Below, in pieces: positions 46,189 through 58,200 of a DNA stretch of 64,000 nucleotides. Source of the stretch: Prostheceraeus crozeri (Eukaryota > Platyhelminthes > Polycladida > Euryleptidae); NCBI GenBank assembly GCA_907163375.1, contig CAJQUW010014373.1:186001-250000 (forward strand), in the 5' to 3' direction. Within the stretch, counting starts at the first letter, position 1, and every line of letters starts with the position of its first letter. Both the position numbers and the translations under genes were made by a program. The notes beneath the pieces were generated by a model. It saw nothing but the letters and a program-made list of their open reading frames with translations. It made no database searches and was not told the origin of the DNA.

Positions 46189-49100
46189 GGCACCTTGCCG
46201 GTCCGGTAAGTCTACTGCGGTGACTGCACAGAATTAAATATTTTGTCTATCTGCTTCGGTTTGCTAGAAGTGTGATTAATACGAAATTGACGGCGGGCAG
46301 AAGGAATTCCTATGGAAAAAAAGTCGTGCGTCGCTTGTGGATTAATGTGAGTTCCAGTGCTTCGATTGCCAAAATTAATCCTTCAGATCATTGCCCACAA
46401 GTTTTCTCCATAATGTTGGCCCCAGTAGTGCATACATTGAATCGAAGCCAAGACAGGGATGTGTTTCGGTGTGTGCGAAGTGATATTACAGCACGCACCC
46501 ATCTCTCACTGGTTCGGTGTCCTCTGCTGACAGCTTATTGTTTGCCATTTCCAATAGCAAGTGATACACGAATTATCTAATTCGTGTCTAATTCTGTGAT
46601 GTGCCATTTCGACATTAAGGTCGCATACAATTCTTCCTTTCTAGGAAACCGAAGCGCGCGCAGATGAATCTAATTCTGTGGGTGACTGCGACGTCCACTT
46701 CAACTCCCTGTCCTCTGTTAGTGAAGTTTTTCGAGAACTTGACTTGATAACTGTACCAGTTTGTGCGTGTATACCATAAATTATCGCTAATCATGCGGCA
46801 TGATGACTTGCTTGTCGCCTTCACCGAAAATTGGGTCCACGATACGATGCTGTCGGATTCGATGAATTCGTTCCATTCACATCCATATAATTAGCATGAA
46901 AAGGAATATTTTTTCGACGGTAGCAACTCTATGGATACCATGTCGATATTAATTTAACATTTTTACAACAAAATTGTCAAATTTGCGCAGAAAATTGGAA
47001 TTTCCTAAAAATATGCGCATTTGCGCAGGAGTGGGAGCCTTGATCATGCCTCTCCATTTCCATCTATAATACCGCATGACTATACACATTTCCATATATT
47101 TCGAAATTATTATGTCAGACACGAAAAACACTTGTTACGTCAAGGGTTGCTTTATTCATTGCAGTGATGAATACAATTGATCATAGTTCGCTATAACCTA
47201 TGGCAATGTTGTTAAATGATTCAGGAGAGTTAAACATCTGATAATCCTCATTGAACTACGGTAAAGTTGTATACATTCTCAGCTTCAACTAAGGATAAAA
47301 GAGATATGATTGTAATCAAGGAAACGGAAGTCGATAACGGGGAGGGCTGGTGGAGAGGGCAACTCTCACAGTCTTATCACAGCAGAAAAATGATAACAAA
47401 TAATTACAAGTGTCACAGCACAGTTTACGTAATTGAACAGAAGCTAAAAAGGAATGGCGTCTGTCGAATAAACATGAAGTCATGCACACAGTAGAAAACG
47501 CAAACAATTTAATAAATATTTCTACACGGAATTTCAATTTTTAAATATTGAATTGCAATTAAATGCGTTAATCAAGGAAGAAAATTCGATTTTCGGTTGA
47601 CAGCTGCTTTTCCTCTGATTTCAGATCTATAAACAATGAATCGAATTTTCTTCCCGCTCTGGGAAAGCGTGTGCCTCTCGTGCCAATACTTTGTGCACAA
47701 CAGCACCCCGATACGTCTGATGAGGACCGCCATTCGTATATACAGGTCCGAAGACAACATTCAAAAAAACATGACGGCGATATGACGAATATATGAGGCG
47801 CGTCCTTGCATGTGTTAAAGTGACGATGAGTTTTGCATTCGTAAGAAAGAGAAGAATTTGAAGAAAACATAATAGGATAATTACGTTTAGAAAGATCCCT
47901 GCTACGTGCAATCTACATCAATCAATCTCATAATCTGCACTCAGGATCTACATCATATCTACTGCAGTGGAATTGAGAAGCCGTTCGGCTCATCAAATCT
48001 CTCATCAGTGCATCCGCGTCGACACGAAGCAGCCAGATTCCGGTTGAAGGGAAGTTTGAGGATTTCTGGACTACACCTTCGCTGGACGTTGTCGCGTGTG
48101 ACCGCTAGATTCAGCCCTGAAACAAAAGAGAAATATTCATTACCATGTGGCAGTAGAGGGTGCACTAGATCGAATTAGTCGCTTTCCAATGATGCAAAAT
48201 ACTTCTGGAAATCATCAAACACTCAGGAAGATACCCGACAGAGAAAAATGACTTTATTAAGGTATGATGACAGCTCAACTCGTTGGCTACATTAAATATA
48301 TCCACTTAACTCTCATTGTAGCGTTGGTAAATTTTGCGCTTTTTTAACCCGCTATCCAATTTCAAGTTTGCCTGACTTTTCAGTCATGTAACAGAATAAT
48401 AAAACAACCAGTCCAATGAGGACAATTGAGCAACGAAGTAAAAAACAAAATATCGCCGAATGATCCAAGCAGCACTTCTGCTTTAATGCACGGAATTAGT
48501 AATATATTGACATACTGTTCAGTTCATGTACATTCCTCAACAGCTGCTGCAAGTGAGATCATTTGAGTTCATACTATGTATATTACGTCTTTATAACAAT
48601 CGCAACAAAGTTCGAACTAACTGATTTATAACAACAAATTGTTCGTTAGCCTACCCTCAAGTAGTCACAACTGCAAAATATCGCTGAAGCTGAAAAGAAA
48701 CAAGCGAATACTTTCCAGCGCATCAAGATCAGGAAAACGAAAATTCCTGTTACTTTAAAATTGATTGAACTTGTATTGTGGTCACACCTTTTAACACAGA
48801 GTCAAATCAATCGCAGAGATGATCAAATTTAGTCATCAATTAAATGAAATTCATGTGTGAATTTACCTGATAATAATATCCATAGGGTCCTACGAAAAAT
48901 TGCATTGACATTATATCTATAATTTATAACTTTAACTCTGAATCCAACTGCAAAATGTTCGAGACGGCTCTGGGATGTTCAAGCTCAAAGATGATTCATT
49001 TGGATGATTTTCGATGGCTGTCGCTGTAAGTTTATTTTCTAGTTTTCTAAGTTATCTCGCATGATTCTTACTATTTGCATACTCTTCTTTGACACTATCT

Positions 49101-50825
49101 TCGCACATTATTATACGTACATATTTACTAACGGCTACCAAGTGAGGAGTAATCTCATCTACCTCGAATTCCAGGGTATGCTGGATAAAGTTAACGGGTA
49201 ACCTGATCTAAGTTTTATCAATATTACCTGTGAAAGTTTACGAAAATTCCCCTCTTTAAGGTTTAGTATAATGCTCATTATTTATGTACACCAAACAAGT
49301 GAAAATCATCTGCTGTATTTCACTATTTGCGTCGCATCAGCGATATATTATCAGAAAGAAAATTGCATTAAATTTTTGAAGTCATCCGAATACATCTTTC
49401 ATAAACTAAAAGGGAGTTTGATGCCCGATAAGTTTCGACTGACATTTTTTCGAATGCCAATGCTTTAACTGTCACAGCAGGTAAATCAGCCGAGTGAAGC
49501 GTGCAGTACGCTTTGATACAGATATAGATCACATGCAACTCCTGCTCGTACAGCACACGATAATAATCTTATATCAATAAAAAGGTTTCTAATCTAAAAT
49601 TCGCTAATTGTAGATATGGTTGACTACTGATGGGGATCACTTGGAGCCATTGGTGGGGATTGATAAATTATTGATCCTATTGATAGGGATCACATGCACA
49701 TCAATACAAAATAGAATTTTCATCGTATACCGCGTCGAAACGATGTACAAACTCCAGAATAGAAGTTTTCAAATTTTTTGATTGCCTGAAAACGTGTAGC
49801 TTGTCAATGATGCGCATCATGCAATTTAACTTGCTACATGTGTACATGCAGTATTGTAGGCAATATTTTCGTATTTCTCATCGAATTATACATAGACAAG
49901 TGTAAAAGGAAACAGAGACAGCTTTTAGCACGGGGCAGTATCTAGAATACAGGTATTCAAAATAGTCTATGTAGTTTGAATTCAGCTCTACTAAATCAAA
50001 AAAAATGAAAGTGCTTATCACCAAAACATGAAGTATGTAGAATGGAGAGTCTGAGTTCGAGTAAAAACAAACTGACACATGTAGACATACATTGCAGCAA
50101 AAACAATAGCCGATATCAAATTAAAAAAACATATGTTCTGTCGAGTGACGCATCGAATTCACTTGTGATTCGAATCGCGAATTCAGGATGTGCACATCTA
50201 CTTGCACAAGCAACATGATTCATGACATTGAATTAGTTCAACAGATCTATGATGACAGGAAATTATACTAAAAATGTATTGACGGTTTTATATTAACACA
50301 CATGATTTTTCATGAAGTCAATTTAAGCTAGAGATGCGCATTCAGAGAAATAGAAACATGCTTACTAACACACACACACATACTAGTAATTGCTTTGCAA
50401 TTAACCTTGATAATCTCGTTTCCATTCCAGCATTATAAAGTATCGAAAGCAGATCTCTTGCAATGATCACCGCAAGATAAATGCTTTGTTACCTATGGTC
50501 TACCTAACAAAAAAAGACAGCTAAATGTTTCGGAATCAATTTGATTGCCTATCAAATATTTCCAAAAATTCTAATTGAAAAATCGATATGTCGACCACTA
50601 AGTCGTGAGCCTTTTGTATAAAATGCAATCACAGTGAAATGATTTTATCAAATGTGGAAAGGAGTGCTTCATGAAGGGTCGAATCCATTCGAATTCTATG
50701 GTCTAATCGATGACTTTTGACGTCGTCAAGTGTGAATTCTTGTCACTGCCGAGATTCAAGTAGAAGGTTGCGATGTTGGTGACTGATTGTGATTATTTGG
50801 TTTGACTTTCATTAATCTGACTTCA
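46189..50825. other. Intergenic spacer between piggyBac and mariner, nothing recognised
   Basis: Several short overlapping frames at 47316-48178 have no supporting motifs. No RNA gene or repeat identified apart from the short CA run. Confidence 0.5.
50369..50383 (+). repeat. Short (CA)n run
   Basis: A short CACACACACACA microsatellite. Confidence 0.8.
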
Positions 50826-51800
50826 ATGTTAAAAAGCGTCCATTATCGTAGTGTTATTCGCTTTCTATTCCTACAAGGAAATTGATGGCTGTCTATCAAT
50901 AAGAATCATTTCTTTCGGTTTTTCTTCTGGACAACGAGCGACCAGGAAGGCCAGTTGAAATCGACAAGACAAGGCCGCTACAGATCTTGAACTAATCGTG
51001 TAAGAAGAGCGCCGAATAACAACCAGGCAATTGACAACGTCTTAACGTCAGCAAAGGAACGTTGTATTCCCTTCTTTGTTCATGTGGCATCAGGAAACTC
51101 TGCTCCAGGTTTGTACCACGGTTTCTGACGGCGGAGATGATGTCAAAGCGTTTGGCCTCTTGTCAAGAAAATCTTCAACTTGGAGATCAATTCCTGAAGA
51201 ACACCATCATTATGGATGAAACTCCACTGTCTCTCTATCTTCCTGAATCCAAACGAGAGTCACAGGAATGGAAACTCCCTGGTGAGGCTGGATCCAAAAA
51301 GCTGAGGCCATCAACTTGTCATAAACGAGCATCGATGTCTGCATTCTGGGATGAGAACGGCATCTTGCTGTTGGGTTTCGCGGGTGCTGAAACGAAGATC
51401 AACAGTGACTATTACTGCAATATTGTTCAACAAGTGCGAAGGAAGAGAAGAAAAAGTCGCGTGTGTGAATTGTTCTTTTTGGCAGACAACGCCCCGATCC
51501 ACACCAGTCAACGATCTTCACCAACTGTGGCAGCGTCTGGACTCACAGTGCTCTCACATCCCCTACAGTCCGGATCTGGCTCCGTCAGACTTCTTCCTCT
51601 TCAGACATCTCGAACAAGCTCTCCAAGGGAAGAAATATAATTCAAAAGAAGAACTGCAGAATGAAGTAGAACGTTTTTCAATAAAAAATCTTCAGATTCC
51701 TTTAGAAATGCCTTCCAAGAGCTAACCGTTCGTTGGAGGAAGTGCATGATATGCAATAATTTGTCAATGAATTACCTTTGGATAGCAGGACTTTTTCTAT
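50826..51800 (+). mobile_element. Decayed mariner-type element (DD34D)
   Basis: The frame opens at ATG 50826 with MLKSVHYRSVIRFLFLQGN, a mariner helix-turn-helix start. It continues with RPGRPVEIDKTRPLQILN, IIMDETPLSLYLPESKRES (first Asp), LADNAPIHTSQ (second Asp), SPDLAPSDFFLFRHLEQAL (third Asp) and FQELTVRWRKCM near the end. These parts lie in different frames with at least three shifts and a stop, so it is a fossil gene. Terminal inverted repeats were not recognised. Confidence 0.85.
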
Positions 51801-53776
51801 GAAAGGCTCACGATTTATTCGACGCATCACGTATATCCCAACTTTATTGATAATTATGCCCCTTTTTTGTTTTACCGGTGCATTTTCTTCAAAATGTCAC
51901 GATAAGGCTTGTGGGTACAGACTGTGTGCAGATAGTTCATCAGTTGGACCATTATTCTAGCCGCATTATCTCAGTCAATTGATGTCTTCCTCTAGAAATT
52001 TGATTACTCTGCAAAAGGTGAGAATTTTCATTTCTAGATGCAAGTGGTTTATGAAATTGGACTGCTGGCTCAGGATCACCAAGATATTGAGAGGGTTAAC
52101 GCTCCCCCTCAGTAGAGCGGACTCAACAGGATTGTGTTGTTGGGCGATGCATATTTTCTCCATTAGTTGCACTGTCAGAATGATTAGGAATAATTGAAAC
52201 CAAGTTACAACACAGGATTCCTGATGTCTGATTTCTCTTAAAACCTCAAATTAATCGTAGAATCCAAACTTAAACTTTAAATTCAACAGTAATCAACAGT
52301 TACCATTTCATCAAAAAAGGAACATTTCGAAATAATCAAACTGTTTCATAACCCCAAATTTTCTAAATTATTAACATAAAGGTAATTTTGATGCATTACC
52401 TGATTGTATAATACCTGAAAATAGTTGTGCGTACTTCATTAACTATCCACTGGACCATAAAATGGTTAGACATAGGGAGGGGATATAGAATGTCGGATCT
52501 CTGTGGTCGAACCCTTGAAATCCGACACACTATCATAATAAAGGACTAGAACAGACACGCGCATTGAAAACAATAGAGCGTCATGAGCATGCGCTGTCAT
52601 GAAAATGAAGGTGGCTTACAGTGGCTAGCAATAGGAGCCACCTCAGTGCACTTTGTAAAGATTCATTGATAAAATCAATTCCCTTCAAGTATAGAATCAT
52701 TTTTATGATTTTACCATCAATCATAGTTATTAAAATATAACGTCTTGCAGCAAGACATAGATCAACAACTGAAATCAACATTAACAAGCAGCTACTGTCC
52801 ATTCTTGGCCCACTAGCTTGAACAAAGCGGATAGTCAGAATTCAATCGGTTAGACAATCTAATTTCAATTTAATACGCAGTTACGTTTATCTAATTGATA
52901 GTTTCACTGATATTTTTTTCTACATTTTCAAATTTGCTTACTTTCATTCTACTTATTTGTCAGTATCAGTATAATCATTACATGCTATTCTCTCGACTGC
53001 GATTAAATTTCCTCGCAAAACCATCGACCGCGAGTCAATTTAAATCTGAGAAAGGTTAAAAGTTTTTCGACCTAGCTTCCGGGATTAAGAACGGGTACAT
53101 GGGTCTCAAATCATACATATTCTGGCGCTCACTATAAGGGTACAGCTTCACTGCTTTGATGATTAACAATGCGGGAATTTTGACATTTCTCACATTTAAT
53201 GGTGCGCGACAGTAGTCCGTTGATCTTCAAGACTTCAAGAACTTCGCAACTTCATGGCAAGTGTCATACGTTACACATGAACGATAACAACGATCAGGCT
53301 GTCACTCATGAACGTTGTGCTTTCAGACCCTTTTTGACGGATTTCCACGGAATGGCATTACTGGATTCTTAAATACAAAATTATACATATACTGTATATT
53401 TATATGAATGATGCATAAATTCTAAGTATTATAATCTCACATGATTGCTTATCTTCACCATGATCTATTTCTTGAGCTGCAATTTTGGGAACAGCTTTAT
53501 GAGCAAAGTTCTTACAATGCACCGTTGTAGCTTACCTACGATATCCACAGCAACTTGAGGAAAGCGAAACACATCTGCTTGTACATTAACCCAACTAATT
53601 TGGATGGCCTTCTAGACATGAATAATGAGATTTTTGAAATCCGCACTTATATCATGGTCATTGAGTTTGAATTAAGATACCAACGAAAACACTAATTCAC
53701 TTTTCCTTGCCAGTGGAGGTTTTGTCCTCGTCCACATCTTTCGTTAATACAGAAAATGAAACCCAGACTCCAGAAG

Positions 53777-53797
53777 GTGTGTGTGTGTGTGTGTGTG
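53777..53797 (+). repeat. (GT)n microsatellite, 21 bp
   Basis: Uninterrupted GT dinucleotide run. Confidence 0.95.
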
Positions 53798-54869
53798 CAT
53801 TGTGTCGGGTGCACAGGATATTCGAGTCACATGACAGTAAGCTACCTGATCGACACGAGTTCCCATAATTGCGAGTGGTTATTTAAAGTATGCTGCGCAT
53901 TTCGAGTATTTTCAAGATGAAATAAATGCAGAATTGAGCTGTTCGCTGAATATTACTGCCCAATTTAAAGAAACGAGATTACCATAGAGCATGACATCAC
54001 CATGCATCATATTTCTCGTTCTATTCAACTAGGATCATCACGTCAAACAGGTAACCCGACGAAAGACCAATTGGACCGCAGCATCTTCTGGGAAACGAAA
54101 GGTACCAGTGATTCAATCAAACAACTACCCTGCGCACCCGACACAGAACCTAGTGGATTGAATGCACTTTTTGGAATTACGAAAGATGCCGGCCGACGAG
54201 GGCGAATATTCTGCTCGCACAAAGGAGCGTCATCAGTCTTCGTTGGCATCTAGAATCAAAGTCATTGCCCAAGCAATCTAGATGATGAGTTTGAAAAACT
54301 CGGAAATCATGCCAAAATGGACATCCAAGCGTATTGAGCTATGTTTAGAGAAATATGTCTCGCTTTCCTCAAATTGGTGGGGGATTTGTAGATATAGGTA
54401 TGCTACACGCAGTGATATATTGAGCGATTCATGCTCAGATGCATAGTTTTACAAGTTAAACAGATTAGTTGTTGCTCACGTATTAATAAATCTTGCATCT
54501 TCAAATTGATTATGTGAACTTATTGATTTTTACCACTACTTATTTGCATTGCCATATAATTTGTGACTTTACTATCTAAGCGACGCAATAACGACCGAAT
54601 GCCATCTCCCCAAAGATATAATTGATGAAGTCTTCTGGAAACCGAAAAAAATAAAATAATAAGCCAAAAAACTCTGTAATCTAGAGGTTGCACAATGTAC
54701 ATGTGCATCTTTGTAGAGCATATTTACTTGCTTAATCGAGGATAGTGAATATGATAAGTGACCTTATTCACCACTCTATCGGAAGACATTGAAATCAAGG
54801 GACGCAGTAACAAAAGTAACATAATCGCATTCCCAGGCTGTTTAAGGGGTAATTGCTAAAATTTCAGGG

Positions 54870-54944
54870 CGTTTCCCGGGCCCCAACGAAATTCCTGGGT
54901 TGCCCGGGACTCCCGGGCTCGGCCCCACCCTGATTTAAGTAAAC
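54870..54944. repeat. GC-rich hAT-like terminus
   Basis: CAGGGCGTTTCCCGGGCCCC ... GGGCTCGGCCCCACCCTG: a short GC-rich block with CAGGG...CCCTG ends resembling hAT termini. The flanks give no clear 8 bp duplication, so it may be a fragment. Confidence 0.3.
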
Positions 54945-55090
54945 TTGCGAAAGAGGAATGAAGGTAGTCAAATTTCGGAAGAAATTGTCATAATCTGGAT
55001 TGAACCTGCTTCAGAATGTTCTACTTCAGCCTCTTCGTGAAAGACAGCACAACAGCGTATTTAACATCATTTCCATCATTTTTAGAATTC

Positions 55091-55269
55091 TTACTTGTCA
55101 ACCATATCAGGTTCTCCAGCAGTCATTTGTGCTGCCGCATGCTCTGCTTCCGCCAATTTCTTGGCACGTCGGCGCTTTCGTTGATTCAATTCGTACACCA
55201 CAATGATGATGACGACGATTATCACTTCGAGTATTATCCCAATGAGCGGCCAAATGGGGGCCAATGGAT
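55091..55269 (-). CDS. BSG/NPTN-like: Basigin-like exon: transmembrane helix and cytoplasmic tail
   Basis: Acceptor CTTACTTTATAG; codes DPLAPIWPLIGIILEVIIVV and on to ...GEPDMVDK. The end reads GACAAGTAAGAATTC: either Lys then stop TAA (55093-55091), or a donor GTAAGA after GACAA (exon to 55095) leading to a further tail exon. Neuroplastin relatives break after DK before a final LRQRN-type exon, and no AATAAA is seen in the 600 bases after the stop, so splicing onward is somewhat more likely. Confidence 0.9.
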
Positions 55270-58200
55270 CTATAAAGTAAGGAAACGTTTCACTCATTTT
55301 GAAAAGTCAGTAGATACCACAATATACTACAAAGGGTTCTACAATTGTTCAATAATTGGAACTAAACTTTTTTAACTGAAAGGATTAAAATAATTAGAAG
55401 ATATTGTCTATTGTCGCACAGTAGCTGTGAAAGAAGTCACAACCCAGCGTGCTCTAATTCACTTGCACCCATAGTTGTGAGACAGACAAGCATGAAAGTG
55501 CGACTTTCTTGCAAATGTGATACAGCACATTGAACCGATTTCTATATAATTGCAGAAACTCTAATTTAACAATTCAACTAGAGTCCGTTTCATAAAAAGT
55601 GGATCATCCTAAAATTTGACTAAATTTAACATAACTATGATACAGAAAGCATTTTTCATGTTATTTCAGGTCCCTAATACATTTAAATGTCCTTATATAA
55701 TCTGATAAGCTATGATACAGTAACGGTTCTTAAGAAGATAATATTTTGTGGCCCTACCCTTATTGTCAATGACATTACCAATTCGTCTAGGCATTGATTC
55801 GATGATATCGTTGATTTTTGACCGATCTAACTTTCTCCACTCTCTTTTTAACAGTGACGTAAGTTGTGATACGCCATCTGTAGGTAGCAGTGAACGACGA
55901 ATGTTACGTTTTAAAATACTCCATACATTTTCTATAGGATTCAGATCAGGAGAACGAGCTGGCCAAGATAATGTCCTAAGCCCTAATTGAGACTTGCATA
56001 AATTGACTCTACTACTCCTGTGACACGTAGCATTATCATCCATAAATAACCAAGTCGATGGATCACCAAGTTGATCTGTCATTTGGCCAATGTTCATTCG
56101 TAAAACATTCACACAGCGTTCAGAATTCATGGTTCCATGCTGTATGTGAAGTTCAGAGCGGCCATTGGTCCAAATGCCAGCCCAAATCAGTAGAGTCGCA
56201 CCACCTTGTACCCGGGGACGATGTAAATGTCTCGGAATTTCCTGATCAGATTTTATCCATAATCTCAATCGACCATCACTATCCTTCAGACGGACTGATG
56301 CCTCATCAGACTAGACAAGCCGATCCCATTGATTTCGCCAGTGACAATGACTCATTGCCTATCTGAGACGTCTTTTTGTATGCTGATCTGATAATTCGAT
56401 CTGAGAGGGCCTCTTACAGCTCTTGAAATTCGACTCAATATGTCTTCTACGAATAGTGGACTTAGAAATAGACGAGTCTAGTGCAGCCATCTCAGTTAAC
56501 GAGATACTTGGATCAACTTTAACAAATCTCAAAATTAGGCGGTCTCTACGTTTGGATGTTTTGCGTGGACGGCCAGAGCCCTCTTTACGACAGAGTCGAA
56601 AATCAACATTATGACATCGATGCACATTTGTGTAAGGGACATTTAGTCGCTTGCTTGTAGCTCGCAAAGAAGACCCTAGTTCTAGCAAGGCTGACACTTT
56701 GCCTTTTGTGAATGCGATCTCGTTATTGTTCATTTGTGCTTTGTATTGTTTTCAACCGGTAAGAGATAGATTTCTAGCTGAAAGCAATCAGGAGTGCTGC
56801 CAACACCACCGCAACGAAGTCAGGAAGCTATGGAACATGAAGTCCAGTTAATCACATGTAGCAGCTACATTATCGTTGATGAATAATGGTGCTATACTGG
56901 CTCTGATTGACCGATTTTCTTTATTTTTGTTTTGCTTGATAGCTTTTGGCTTGTAGAACAACATATTACATAACAAAGGAAACAAATGTAATTTTTTAAG
57001 AGTGAGGTATGATTTTGTGTAACATTGCTAAATGAAGATCAAATTATCTACTACTTTTTTATCTATAACAGGAAAACAACTCAATATTCATGCTTGAAAT
57101 TTCCAACAATGATATTAGTAAGCACAACTGACATATCTTCCAAATTTCAGAGAAATTCGTTCAAGTTTGGCGGAGTTAGACAAAGTTGAAGTTAAGGCGA
57201 TGTTTAAGGGTGATCCATTTTTTATGAAACAATCTGTAATAGATCCAAAAATGAATGTGTTTCAAACATAGAGGTCTTTTAACCTTCCTCCCTGGTACAT
57301 AACGGTAAGATGAACATTTCAAAGATTAGAAGATCCGTATTAACTGCAGATATTCAAACAGAAAAGCTTTTTGATTGCGATGTCTAAAGAGAAAAATAAG
57401 ACGTGCTCTAGTTGATGATTTTATCTTATAGAAGTCCATTCTCTCCATCATGGCAATCGCAACTGAAAATTAATCATGAAGTTAACTACAAAAATAGAAA
57501 GCACAGTAGGGAGATGAGAACATTCGGATAAGTTGACAAAGAATGCTTGCTACCTAAATCATGGACTTCTGTCTAAATGCAGCAATCGTTATGAGTCTAT
57601 GACAAACCGACAAACCAATTAGACAATAAAATTCTGCCTGTCGATGGTGTAGAAGCGGTTTCAGAAATCATTGATCAAGCGGTCCGATATCTATGATTCA
57701 TACATCGAGGAAGTAATGTCAGTTTGGCAGAAAACTGTGGCGTGACAATCCGGTTACACCACGAACGATTACACGAGCGCGAGATTAATCGAGAGTGGTG
57801 TAACCTTTAATTGTCTAACAACCGATTAGCAACTGGCCGAGTACTTTCAACAATCATCAACTTTGGATTCCCGCTGGTTGCATACGCAAGTTGTGTAAAT
57901 CAGCTACTCAAACAATTCTGATGTACCACCGTTACGTGATACAATTTCCCAATCGTGGGTAATATTTGCTTTATCGATATATAAAATGTATCAATATGAA
58001 GGATGACTTACCAAGCACTCGCAGATACCAGCCCATTGTATCTTTATTGCCGCTGCCGTCAGTAGCTTGGCAGAAGTACACACCACGATGCTCCACTCGC
58101 AATGCATCAAAGATAAGGAGGGAGTCCTAGAAAAGGGGAAATTGTTAACTATTTGGGAAATCTGTCACTGTGGTGAAGACAGAATCTGAGATAAGGAAAT

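Larger units (their letters stand above)
51801..55090. other. Spacer downstream of the basigin-like exon
   Basis: Contains the GT microsatellite and a GC-rich hAT-like end. A clean frame on each strand at 54002-54253 has no known motif. A final basigin tail exon might lie here but was not recognised. Confidence 0.45.

Noticed and set aside
47316-48178. Cluster of overlapping short frames, one with a hydrophobic start
   Set aside because: Overlaps on both strands with no domain signal; typical chance frames.
54002-54253. Clean open frames on both strands that might be an exon
   Set aside because: No motif, no convincing splice sites, no matching neighbours.
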